Assembly: GCA_002448555.1 (NCBI GenBank)
Contig: DJYV01000007.1
Span: 2,445 to 19,290, forward strand
DNA length: 16,846 bases
Direction of reading: 5' to 3'
Source of the DNA: Flavobacteriales bacterium UBA6969
GTDB taxonomy: Bacteria > Bacteroidota > Bacteroidia > Flavobacteriales_D > Sanyastnellaceae
The notes beneath the pieces are model-generated. The model was given only the letters and a program-made list of their open reading frames with translations, did no database searches and had not been told where the DNA came from. Position 1 is the stretch's first letter, and each line of letters starts with the position of its first letter. Below are positions 8,268-15,616 of the stretch, one piece after another. Made by a program: the position numbers and the translations under genes.

Positions 8268-9016
8268 AGATCAGCATCGTCACCGTCGCGTTCAATGCGG
8301 AGGCCACCATCGCTGAGGCGGTGGCGTCTGTTGTCGGCCAACGACAAGACGGTTTCGAACTCGAGTACATCATCGTGGACGGCGCGTCCACCGACGGCAC
8401 CCTCGCCGCTCTGGAGCCCCACCGCGACGGCATCGCCCACATCATATCCGAATCCGACCGCGGGCTGTACGATGCCATGAACAAAGGCGTGGCCGCGGCG
8501 ACCGGCGACTTCATCGGCATCCTCAATGCCGACGACGCTTACGCACACAACGGTGTGCTGGCGGCAGTGGCAGCGCGTTTGGGGAAGACGAGCGCGAAAG
8601 CGTTGTACGGCGACCTCGATTACGTAGCCGCGGACGGGTCGGGTCGGGTAGTGCGCCGCTGGCGCAGCGGCGAGAAGGGGCCACGAAGCTTTCTGCAGGG
8701 GTGGATGCCGCCGCATCCGACATTCTTCCTAGCCCGATCCATGTACGCCAAGCATGGCGTGTATTCACTGGAATTGCGCTCTGCAGCCGATTACGAATTG
8801 ATGCTGCGCATGCTGCAAAAGCACCGAGTCAGCGCCACCTATTTACCCGAAGTGTTAGTCAAAATGCGAACGGGCGGAGTGAGCAACGCCAGCTGGGGAA
8901 ACCGCCTTCGTGCCAACCGCGAAGACCGACGCGCATGGCGCATGAACGGGCTGCGGCCGATGCCATGGACGTTGGTGATGAAGCCACTACGGAAAGTAGG
9001 GCAGTGGATGGGGTAA
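8264..9016 (+). CDS. Family 2 (GT-A) glycosyltransferase
   Basis: A 250-residue cytoplasmic or membrane-associated enzyme that transfers a sugar from a nucleotide donor, probably to a lipid-linked glycan. The GT2 signatures are plain: the N-terminal nucleotide-binding strand MKISIVTVAFNAEATI, IIVDGASTDGT (36-46), DRGLYDAMNKG (65-75) and the metal-binding DXD-like LNADD (87-91), then the acceptor-side HPTFF motif. The DAMNKG/LNADD combination resembles WcaE-like colanic-acid and similar transferases. The C-terminus is basic without a membrane helix. Its ATG overlaps the SurA-like gene's stop by four bases (ATGA), implying coupled translation. The donor and acceptor sugars cannot be read from sequence. 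Confidence 0.93.
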   Translation: MKISIVTVAFNAEATIAEAVASVVGQRQDGFELEYIIVDGASTDGTLAALEPHRDGIAHIISESDRGLYDAMNKGVAAATGDFIGILNADDAYAHNGVLAAVAARLGKTSAKALYGDLDYVAADGSGRVVRRWRSGEKGPRSFLQGWMPPHPTFFLARSMYAKHGVYSLELRSAADYELMLRMLQKHRVSATYLPEVLVKMRTGGVSNASWGNRLRANREDRRAWRMNGLRPMPWTLVMKPLRKVGQWMG

Positions 9017-9088
9017 CCGTCAAAATGCTTTCTGTGCTACAACATTGAAAAGTGCCTGACACCCGCAAGGCCGGGTCAATTCGTGCGT

Positions 9089-9096
9089 TATCTTTG
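9089..9096 (+). promoter_or_regulatory. -7 promoter element (TATCTTTG) for moxR
   Basis: An exact match to TAnnTTTG, lying 60 bases before the chosen moxR ATG. It argues against the in-frame GTG at 9052, which would lie upstream of the transcript start. No -33 box is visible. Confidence 0.5.
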
Positions 9097-9156
9097 ACCA
9101 GGCCTGCTGCACAAAGGGTGTCTCAGGCCATTGAGCACGACATTCAAGCGAAAAAC

Positions 9157-10116
9157 ATGTACGAATCGGACAAGGAGGCCCTGGAGGCATTGAACGGGAA
9201 GCACCAAGCGTTGCTGGCGGAGATTGGCAAGGTAATCGTGGGGCAAGAGCACGTTATCAAGGAGATGACCACGGCGATTTTTGCTGGCGGCCACGTGCTG
9301 CTAGTCGGCGTGCCCGGCCTCGCTAAAACCCTCCTCGTCAATACCATCGCCCAAGCCCTCGGCCTGAGCTTCAACCGCATTCAGTTCACGCCCGACTTGA
9401 TGCCCTCCGACATCGTTGGTTCCGAAATCCTCGACGAGTCACGCCAATTCAAATTCATGAAAGGGCCACTGTTTGCCAACATCGTCCTCGCCGACGAGAT
9501 CAACCGGACGCCGCCCAAAACGCAGTCCGCACTACTCGAAGCGATGCAGGAACGCTCGGTCACGGTTGCCGGCCAACATTACCCACTCCCGTCGCCGTTT
9601 TTCGTGCTCGCCACGCAGAACCCCATTGAACAAGAAGGCACCTACCCTCTTCCGGAGGCCCAACTCGACCGCTTCATGTTCAACACCTGGGTCGACTACC
9701 CGACTTACGCAGAGGAGCTGAGCGTAGTGAAGGCGACCACCGCCGACGCCGTGGCCAACGTCAACGCCGTCATCACCGGCGATGAAATCGCGTACTTCCA
9801 GCAACTCATCCGCCGCATGCCCATTGCTGACAACGTCCTTGAGTACGCCGTGGGCCTCGTGGGCAAGACGCGCCCAGGCCGCGAACGCGCCACTACCGAC
9901 GTCAATGCTTACCTCTCTTGGGGCGCTGGACCTCGAGCTTCACAATACTTAGTCGTCGGCGCCAAAGTCAACGCCGCCCTCAATGGCAAATACAGCCCCG
10001 ACATCGAGGACGTTCGCGCGGTAGCCACACCCATCCTGCGGCACCGCATCGTCCGCAACTACAAGGCTGAAGCTGAGGGACACACGGTTGAGAGCATCAT
10101 CGAAGGGTTGCTCTAA
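9157..10116 (+). CDS. moxR: MoxR-family AAA+ ATPase
   Basis: A 319-residue cytoplasmic AAA+ ATPase, of normal length for the family. Walker A is GVPGLAKT (51-58), Walker B is VLADE within IVLADEINRTPPKTQSALLE (109-128), sensor-1 region is VLATQNPIEQEGTYPLPEAQ (150-169). MoxR proteins act as chaperone-like ATPases that remodel partners, usually proteins with VWA domains. The start at 9157 gives the usual family N-terminus (short, then KVIVGQEHVIKEM) and lies after a -7 element; an in-frame GTG at 9052 would add 35 residues of no visible domain. Many Bacteroidota place moxR after surA, followed by a DUF58 protein and VWA (Bat) proteins. Here a glycosyltransferase precedes it and no DUF58 or VWA gene follows, so its partner must be encoded elsewhere. 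Confidence 0.95.
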   Translation: MYESDKEALEALNGKHQALLAEIGKVIVGQEHVIKEMTTAIFAGGHVLLVGVPGLAKTLLVNTIAQALGLSFNRIQFTPDLMPSDIVGSEILDESRQFKFMKGPLFANIVLADEINRTPPKTQSALLEAMQERSVTVAGQHYPLPSPFFVLATQNPIEQEGTYPLPEAQLDRFMFNTWVDYPTYAEELSVVKATTADAVANVNAVITGDEIAYFQQLIRRMPIADNVLEYAVGLVGKTRPGRERATTDVNAYLSWGAGPRASQYLVVGAKVNAALNGKYSPDIEDVRAVATPILRHRIVRNYKAEAEGHTVESIIEGLL

Positions 10117-10174
10117 AGGATACAAGCACCTTGTGCTCATTGCGTTCGATTCCTAGCGCGTCCCTTTCATCGCC

Positions 10175-10182
10175 TATTTTTG
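10175..10182 (+). promoter_or_regulatory. -7 promoter element (TATTTTTG) for the O-antigen ligase-like gene
   Basis: An exact match to TAnnTTTG, ending 19 bases before the ATG at 10202, in the 85-bp gap after moxR. This suggests the two polysaccharide genes that follow have their own transcript. No -33 box is visible. Confidence 0.45.
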
Positions 10183-10201
10183 AGCAACGAGGACGCAACG
10201 A

Positions 10202-11545
10202 ATGAACACAGCTACACGAGAACCAAAACTGTCATCACCGGACCGATCCAAGGATGGGTTCAGTCCAAAAGGGCATGTGCTACAGCGGTTGGGGACGTTT
10301 TGCTTGATTGCGTTTCCATTTCTCGACCTCTTTCTGTTTCGGTATTCATTTCGGTTGTTTCCCGGCCCGCTTGGGTACGGTCCATTTTTGTGCATGTACG
10401 CCCTTCTGCCGTTTTGGGTGCTGCGGTTTCGATTTCCCTTCCGGGTAGCCCTAGCGTTGGGGCTTGTGGGGTTGGTTGGCAGTTCGGGAGTGCTCGAAGG
10501 CATCGTCACCTCGGGGGAATACACCAAGGTTTTTGGAAGTTTGGTGTTGCCATACCTCTACTACTGGTACCTCTGGCAATACATCGGTGAAGACGTCATC
10601 CGAGGATTTCGGCTCTACCTGAAAGGTGCTTTGATCGTTGCGGTGCTCGGCCTGTTGATCTTCCTCGACAGCCTCTTTCCTATCGGGATTTACGCCGCAT
10701 TGAGTGCTTTTCTCAAGCTCAACCTCACCCCAGCGGCATTTGGCATCCGCATCGCCTCGACGCTAGGTGAGCCCACGTATTTCGCCAATTCCATCGCCCC
10801 CGCTGGGCTCTTCGCCTTGTGGCGGTTGTTCTTCCGGCAACCTGATTTTGACGCGTACCTGCAAGACCGAGGGTTGTGGTTGAAACGTTGGCAGGCTTTG
10901 GCGATTTTGGTGGCGTTGGTGTTGACCTACAGCACCATGGCATTGGTCGGACTGCTGGTCTCCTTCGCGCTGATTCTGCTCATCAAACGCCAATTGCGCA
11001 CCCTGCTGTTTTCGGGATTCTTGGTGCTATTGACGGTAACCATCGCCCGGTCAGTCCCTGAAATCAGCGAACGCTTGGTGGGATTGCGGAATGCGACAGA
11101 AGTTGCCGAAACCAACGTTCACGGCTCAAGTGCCATTTTGTACAACCACGCGGTGATTACCTGGGAAAATTTCAGCCGAAACCCTTGGGTAGGAAGCGGC
11201 TTGGGTTCTCACCCGGTGGCCACCAAGAAATACAGCATCCTGCGGGATACGACCGCTTTTGCCTATGCCGAACAAAATGCTCCTGACGCTTCGAGTATGT
11301 TCTTGCGCATTGCCTCTGAATTGGGGCTTTTCGGCATCCTACTAACGCTGTTTTTCTTGCGCATCCAATATTTCAAAGTGCAACTTTATGACCACAAAGG
11401 ACTGGTGTTGAAACTGATCAGTGCAGCCTTCCTTGTCACCCTTTTGTTGCAGTTATTCCGGCAAGGAAATTTCATTTTGAATGGATTTCCCTTTTTCGTG
11501 TACGGCTACTTCTTCGCGTACCAGCAATTCAAATCGCTGAATTGA
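10202..11545 (+). CDS. O-antigen ligase / Wzy-like polysaccharide polymerase family membrane protein
   Basis: A 447-residue inner-membrane protein with about ten or more hydrophobic segments (for example 32-48, 57-77, 81-100, 145-160, 233-262, 268-282, 373-386, 405-418, 428-440). The Wzy_C / O-antigen ligase pattern is visible: RIASTLGEPTYFANSIAP (183-200), and a large periplasmic loop between about 282 and 372 with NPWVGSGLGSH (327-337) and the ASSMFLRIASELGLFGIL stretch after it. Family members move lipid-linked glycan onto lipid A core, onto another repeat unit, or onto protein; sequence alone does not separate ligase from polymerase. It begins after its own -7 element, with a GT4-like gene 28 bases downstream. 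Local base composition looks slightly more AT-rich than in guaB or cysN, which is common for surface-glycan genes. Confidence 0.85.
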   Translation: MNTATREPKLSSPDRSKDGFSPKGHVLQRLGTFCLIAFPFLDLFLFRYSFRLFPGPLGYGPFLCMYALLPFWVLRFRFPFRVALALGLVGLVGSSGVLEGIVTSGEYTKVFGSLVLPYLYYWYLWQYIGEDVIRGFRLYLKGALIVAVLGLLIFLDSLFPIGIYAALSAFLKLNLTPAAFGIRIASTLGEPTYFANSIAPAGLFALWRLFFRQPDFDAYLQDRGLWLKRWQALAILVALVLTYSTMALVGLLVSFALILLIKRQLRTLLFSGFLVLLTVTIARSVPEISERLVGLRNATEVAETNVHGSSAILYNHAVITWENFSRNPWVGSGLGSHPVATKKYSILRDTTAFAYAEQNAPDASSMFLRIASELGLFGILLTLFFLRIQYFKVQLYDHKGLVLKLISAAFLVTLLLQLFRQGNFILNGFPFFVYGYFFAYQQFKSLN

Positions 11546-11573
11546 TGGCCCGTCAACGGCATACCCCTCACCC

Positions 11574-12599
11574 ATGAAATCGTCGGTCACATGGCTCATG
11601 CGCCACCCACGCGCAAAAACCAACCACAGCATCGAACGCTGCTTTGAAGCCATCGACGGAGGCATGCAAACGGTTGCGCCACCTGCCATACAGCCGATGG
11701 TGCACGTTGTGCCTCGGCCCACCAGCGGGCTCTTTTCTATGCTTCAAAACTGTTGGGCCGCGCTTCAAATTCAGGCCGATATCGCCCACATTACAGGAGA
11801 TATTCATTACGTATTGCCTTTCGTTCGAGCCAAGCATCGCATATTAACAATGCACGATGTCGGTCACGTCCAAGACCCGGCTCATTCGAAGCTCAAGCGT
11901 TGGTTGCTCCTCTTCATCTGGTTCAAGTGGCCGCTTCGGCATTGTGACACAGTTGTCTGTGTATCGCAAAAAACACGAGAACGCCTCGGTAAACTGGTCC
12001 CGGCCATTCCCGGCCAAAAGCGACTGGTTATCCCCGCCGCCATCCGGAGTCAGTCGCTGGAAGCGTCCGATGCACACCGCTTCCCCACCGACCAGAAGAT
12101 TATCCTGCAAATGGGCACAGCCCCCAACAAAAACCTGGCACGCGTATGGTCGGCCTGTGAAGCCCTGCGATGCCATTTGGCCATTGTGGGACCGCCAACG
12201 GACGAGTTGAATCGCCTCCAAGCTAGGGGTCCTCTGAGCCATTCCCTTCATACCAACGTCTCGGATGAAGAACTGGAACGGCTATACCTCGGCTGTGATG
12301 CTGTGGCCTTCGTATCCACACACGAGGGTTTTGGGATGCCGGTCATCGAAGCCCAGGTCTTCGGCAAGCCCTGCGTGACGTCCGCCATCGAGCCCATGAA
12401 AAGCCACGCGGGAGGTGGCGCCATCTTGGTCGACCCCAAGAATGAATCGGACATCCAGGAGGCCCTGCGCAACGCCTTAAACGATGCCGAGCTTTGTGCG
12501 CGCACCATTGACAAAGGGCGCGTCAACGTTCACCGTTTCTCGGGCGACGAAGTTGCTCGACTGCACGTTCAGCTGTACCGTGAACTGCTGGAAAGGTGA
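11574..12599 (+). CDS. Family 4 (GT-B) glycosyltransferase
   Basis: A 341-residue transferase with a GT-B layout. The N-terminal half has HITGDIHYVLPF (72-83) and MHDVGH (93-98), typical of the acceptor-side Rossmann fold of this subgroup. The C-terminal half has LQMGTAPNKNLARVWSAC (178-195), VSDEELERLYLGCDAVAFVST (229-249) and the donor-binding EGFGMPVIEAQVFGKPCVTS motif (251-270), whose Glu residues form the EX7E signature of family GT4. It probably adds a sugar to a lipid-linked surface glycan on the inner face of the membrane. It follows the O-antigen ligase-like gene by 28 bases and probably shares its transcript. ATG 11574 is chosen; a second in-frame ATG nine codons later is possible because no Shine-Dalgarno site decides it. 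Confidence 0.9.
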   Translation: MKSSVTWLMRHPRAKTNHSIERCFEAIDGGMQTVAPPAIQPMVHVVPRPTSGLFSMLQNCWAALQIQADIAHITGDIHYVLPFVRAKHRILTMHDVGHVQDPAHSKLKRWLLLFIWFKWPLRHCDTVVCVSQKTRERLGKLVPAIPGQKRLVIPAAIRSQSLEASDAHRFPTDQKIILQMGTAPNKNLARVWSACEALRCHLAIVGPPTDELNRLQARGPLSHSLHTNVSDEELERLYLGCDAVAFVSTHEGFGMPVIEAQVFGKPCVTSAIEPMKSHAGGGAILVDPKNESDIQEALRNALNDAELCARTIDKGRVNVHRFSGDEVARLHVQLYRELLER

Positions 12600-12728
12600 A
12601 GCCCTTGACAGCAACCAGATGACGCGATGCACACCCTCAACCGTCGGAGGCACTTCATCGGCGCCCTGCGTGATTATCTCGTGCCGCCGAATTACCTTAC
12701 CTTCTATCCTTTCTTGACCCTGACGACC

Positions 12729-12956
12729 ATGCCCAACGTTAAAAAATCTCGTATCCGCCACCTTGCCAAAGCCATAACGTGGCGCATTATCGCCTCGGGA
12801 ACTACGTTTTTGTTGGCTTGGTTTTTTTTCCAAGACGACGCCAAAGCTGTGCAGAAAGCCACGAGTGTGGCCGTTGCAGAAAGTGTCCTGAAGATGGCCT
12901 TGTACTATTTTCACGAACGGGCGTGGTACCGATACGGAAAATTGGGTCGTTCGTGA
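12729..12956 (+). CDS. DUF2061 small membrane protein
   Basis: A 75-residue protein matching the DUF2061 pattern: a basic start (MPNVKKSRIRHLAKAITWRI), one hydrophobic segment (about 20-34, IIASGTTFLLAWFFF), and a second helix (AVAESVLKMALYYFHERAWYR) ending in the family's HERAW signature. DUF2061 genes are often found beside, or fused with, sulfate-activation genes in Bacteroidota, and this one stands 24 bases before cysD; its biochemical role is unknown. The ORF is open upstream to an ATG at 12627, but those 34 extra residues have no family resemblance and ATG 12729 gives the canonical start. Small size and context suggest a membrane partner of the sulfate-activation enzymes or of sulfate uptake, which is inference. 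Confidence 0.88.
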   Translation: MPNVKKSRIRHLAKAITWRIIASGTTFLLAWFFFQDDAKAVQKATSVAVAESVLKMALYYFHERAWYRYGKLGRS

Positions 12957-12980
12957 TTCACCCCGAACTTTAGGGCAGCT

Positions 12981-13889
12981 ATGACGCAAGACTACCAATT
13001 GGACCATTTGGACGAACTGGAAGCGGAATCGATGTTCGTGCTGCGCGAGGTTGCCGCCCAATTTGAACGACCGGCCATCCTCTTCAGCGGCGGAAAAGAC
13101 AGCATTGTGGTGACGCATTTGGCGGCGAAGGCATTCGCCCCTGCCCGCATCCCCATGCCGCTGGTGCACATCGACACCGGGCACAATTTCCTGGAGACCC
13201 TTGAATTCCGTGACGCGCTCGCGGAGCGGCTCGGGGTACAACTTGTGGTGGGAAGTGTGCAGGCCACCATCGACGCCGGACGCGTGCGGGAAGAGACCGG
13301 AGCACAGGCGAGCCGCAACCGATTGCAGACCACTACGCTCCTCGATACCATCGAAGAAGGCAAGTACGACGCCTGCATCGGTGGAGCACGACGCGACGAA
13401 GAGAAAGCCCGTGCCAAGGAACGCTTCTTCAGCCACCGGGACGATTTTGGGCAGTGGGATCCGAAACACCAGCGCCCCGAGTTGTGGAACCTTTTCAACG
13501 GCAATCACATGCCCGGCGAGCACTTTCGGGTCTTTCCACTAAACAACTGGACTGAACTGGATATCTGGAACTACATCACCCGCGAAAAAATCGCGCTACC
13601 AAGCCTTTATTTCGCCCACGACCGCAAATGCGTGGTGCGCGACGGTGTCATTCTCGCCCACAGCGAACACCTGCCACACCGTGACGGCGAAACGCCGGAG
13701 ATGATGCGGGTGCGGTTCCGAACACTTGGGGACCTGACCATCACCGGGGCCATCGCGAGCGACGCAGACACCTTGGAAAAAATCACCGCCGAAGTAGCCG
13801 CTACCCGCATTACCGAGCGCGGCGGCCGTGTCGACGACAAACGCAGCGAGACCTCCATGGAGGACCGCAAAAAAGAAGGGTACTTCTGA
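12981..13889 (+). CDS. cysD: Sulfate adenylyltransferase subunit 2 (small, PP-loop subunit)
   Basis: Forms adenosine 5'-phosphosulfate (APS) from ATP and sulfate in the cytoplasm, with CysN supplying GTP energy. The 302-residue product has the normal family length. Visible motifs are the PP-loop FSGGKDS (35-41), VHIDTGHNFLETLEFRD, the conserved GGARRDEEKARAKERFFS region, the FPLNNWTELDIWNYI block, and the C-terminal SETSMEDRKKEGYF that is nearly universal in CysD. It follows the DUF2061 gene by 24 bases, and its stop overlaps the cysN ATG by one base (TGATG), as expected for equimolar subunits of one complex. Confidence 0.98.
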   Translation: MTQDYQLDHLDELEAESMFVLREVAAQFERPAILFSGGKDSIVVTHLAAKAFAPARIPMPLVHIDTGHNFLETLEFRDALAERLGVQLVVGSVQATIDAGRVREETGAQASRNRLQTTTLLDTIEEGKYDACIGGARRDEEKARAKERFFSHRDDFGQWDPKHQRPELWNLFNGNHMPGEHFRVFPLNNWTELDIWNYITREKIALPSLYFAHDRKCVVRDGVILAHSEHLPHRDGETPEMMRVRFRTLGDLTITGAIASDADTLEKITAEVAATRITERGGRVDDKRSETSMEDRKKEGYF

Positions 13890-15148
13890 TGAGCACAACC
13901 AATCAAAACTCCCTCCTCCGTTTTACCACGGCGGGCAGCGTAGACGACGGCAAGAGCACGCTCATTGGACGGTTGCTCTACGACAGCAAGAGCATCTTCG
14001 AAGACCAATTGGAGGCCGTAGAAAACTCCAGCCGCAAGAAAGGCCTTGAAAATGCAGACCTGAGTCTGCTGACCGATGGGTTGCGCGCGGAGCGCGAACA
14101 AGGCATCACCATCGATGTCGCGTACCGTTACTTCGCCACACCGCGCCGCAAGTTCATCATCGCTGATACGCCCGGACACGTGCAATACACCCGCAACATG
14201 GTGACCGGCGCATCGACCGCCGACTTGGCCATCATCTTGATCGATGCCCGGCATGGGCTCGTGGAACAGACCCACCGGCACAGCTTCATCGCATCGCTGT
14301 TGGGCATCAAGCACCTCGTGGTCTGCGTAAACAAAATGGACCTCGTAGACTTCAACGAAGACGCGTACCAGACTATCACCTCTGCTTTCCGCAATTTCTC
14401 TTCGAGGCTCGACATTCCGGACATCAAGTTCATTCCGATAAGCGCGCTGTTGGGCGACAATGTGGTGGAAGCATCGGCGAAGATGCCTTGGTACGAAGGC
14501 GGCACCTTGCTGAGCCACTTGGAAGAAGTGCACGTCGGCAGCGACCGCAATTTGCAAGACTGCCGCTTCCCCATTCAATACGTCATCCGCCCCCAAACGG
14601 ATGAGGCGCGAGACTTCCGCGGGTACGCCGGTCGGATCGCTTCAGGGGTGTTCAAGGTGGGCGACGAAGTGGTAGCCCTCCCGAGCGGTATGCAGTCCAG
14701 TGTCAAGGAAATTTTCGTTGGCGCTGACGCTGTTGAGCGCGCCTTTCCGCCGCAGAGCGTCACGATTACGTTGGAGAGCGACATCGATCTCTCGCGTGGA
14801 GACATGTTGGTCCGAGAAAACAACCAACCCCAGAGCCTGCAGGAAATCGATGCGCAACTCTGTTGGATGGGGGAAGAGGGGTTGAATCCAGGCGTGCGTT
14901 ACATCGTGCGCCACGGTACCACGGAAGTCAAGTCCATGATCCGTGAAGTGCTCTACAAAGTCGACATCAATACGTTGCACCGCAACGAAGACGACAAACA
15001 GGTCGGCATGAATGACATCGCCCGTGTCCGCTTGCGCACCGCTTCGCCCCTGCTGGCGGACGACTACCGCCGCAACCGCACAACTGGCTCGTTTATCCTC
15101 ATCGACCCCGGCACGAATTTGACCGTTGCCGCGGGATTCGTCAGCTAA
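13889..15148 (+). CDS. cysN: Sulfate adenylyltransferase subunit 1 (GTPase subunit)
   Basis: The EF-Tu-like GTPase that drives APS synthesis by CysD. The 419-residue product shows G1 GSVDDGKS (16-23), the switch region EREQGITIDVAYRYF (68-82), G3 DTPGH (93-97) and G4 NKMD (148-151), then two beta-barrel domains as in elongation factors. It stops there: no C-terminal APS-kinase domain as in CysNC fusions, and a separate kinase gene starts six bases later. The one-base overlap with cysD and tight spacing to cysC indicate one operon. Confidence 0.98.
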   Translation: MSTTNQNSLLRFTTAGSVDDGKSTLIGRLLYDSKSIFEDQLEAVENSSRKKGLENADLSLLTDGLRAEREQGITIDVAYRYFATPRRKFIIADTPGHVQYTRNMVTGASTADLAIILIDARHGLVEQTHRHSFIASLLGIKHLVVCVNKMDLVDFNEDAYQTITSAFRNFSSRLDIPDIKFIPISALLGDNVVEASAKMPWYEGGTLLSHLEEVHVGSDRNLQDCRFPIQYVIRPQTDEARDFRGYAGRIASGVFKVGDEVVALPSGMQSSVKEIFVGADAVERAFPPQSVTITLESDIDLSRGDMLVRENNQPQSLQEIDAQLCWMGEEGLNPGVRYIVRHGTTEVKSMIREVLYKVDINTLHRNEDDKQVGMNDIARVRLRTASPLLADDYRRNRTTGSFILIDPGTNLTVAAGFVS

Positions 15149-15154
15149 TTGCCC

Positions 15155-15589
15155 ATGATCTATTGGTTCACTGGCCAACCCGGCCACGGCAAAACGACCC
15201 TCGCAAAAGCCCTCATCGCGCACCTCCGCGCCCAAGGGACCGAGCCTTTCCACGTGGACGGGGACGACTTGCGCGCGCTGACTGCGAATGCCGATTACAG
15301 CCGTACCGGCCGCGAGGCGAACATCCGCCGGGCACAAACCATCGCGCACTATCTGCAAAACCAAGGGCGCACCGTGGTGGTCTCATTGGTTGCGCCGTAC
15401 CGGAACATCCGCGAGGAATTGAAGGCGAGCGCTGAGGTGACTGAAGTCTACGTCCATACCACAGAGCAGCGAGGTCGCGAGGACCGGCATGCGACCGATT
15501 ACGAAGCGCCTCTGGAAAACTTCATCGACATCGACACCACAGAGCGGTCGGAGGAGGACAGCTTGAAAGAGCTATTGGACCAACTTTGA
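15155..15589 (+). CDS. cysC: Short adenylylsulfate (APS) kinase
   Basis: Phosphorylates APS to PAPS, the donor for sulfotransferases and the substrate of PAPS reductase. The product has only 144 residues; classical CysC has about 180-200. Visible are the P-loop GQPGHGKTT (7-15; classical members have GxSGxGKST), VDGDDLR (34-40, APS-binding), the NIRRAQTIA helix (56-64), VVVSLVAPYR (74-83) and a late IDIDTT strand (125-130). Position 81 is Ala where classical CysC has the phosphorylatable Ser of SPYR. The lid segment with KxxRxGxIxxFTGxxxxYE is absent, replaced by a short HTTEQRGREDRHATDYEAP stretch. ATG 15155 is chosen; a TTG two codons earlier is less likely. Its place after cysDN strongly supports APS-kinase function, but the short form could have changed specificity. 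Confidence 0.85.
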   Translation: MIYWFTGQPGHGKTTLAKALIAHLRAQGTEPFHVDGDDLRALTANADYSRTGREANIRRAQTIAHYLQNQGRTVVVSLVAPYRNIREELKASAEVTEVYVHTTEQRGREDRHATDYEAPLENFIDIDTTERSEEDSLKELLDQL

Positions 15590-15592
15590 CCC

Positions 15593-15600
15593 TATCTTCG
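15593..15600 (+). promoter_or_regulatory. Possible -7 element (TATCTTCG) for the fur-like gene
   Basis: One mismatch to TAnnTTTG, starting 4 bases after the cysC stop and ending 16 bases before the ATG at 15617. It has the same TTCG ending as the candidate before the surA-like gene. A TTGG lies upstream (15575-15578), but the spacing of 14 is shorter than the usual 19-20. Confidence 0.4.
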
Positions 15601-15616
15601 ACGTTAAACCACTGCG

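Noticed and set aside
9052..9156. In-frame GTG extension of moxR
   Set aside because: The added 35 residues have no MoxR similarity and the -7 element at 9089 lies inside them; ATG 9157 gives normal length.
10125..10137. Hairpin AGCAC-CTT-GTGCT after moxR as terminator
   Set aside because: The stem is only 5 bp with a 3-base loop and there is no T-run after it.
12693..12716. TACCTTAC and TACCTTCT as a promoter for the DUF2061-cys operon
   Set aside because: Both miss the terminal TTTG/TTCG of the -7 consensus and no -33 box is seen; an operon promoter is expected in this gap but I cannot point to it.
12627..12728. Upstream ATG for DUF2061, or a separate small gene between GT4 and DUF2061
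   Set aside because: The extra 34 residues do not resemble the family and there is no stop or start that would make a separate gene; treated as spacer.
13607..14596. Long antisense open frames (also 12477-13523, 4951-5835, 7440-8228 and 3294-4172, all minus strand)
   Set aside because: They lie opposite strongly supported genes with clear motifs (for example cysD, cysN, the parvulin genes); long antisense frames are expected in GC-rich coding DNA, and their translations show no domain pattern.
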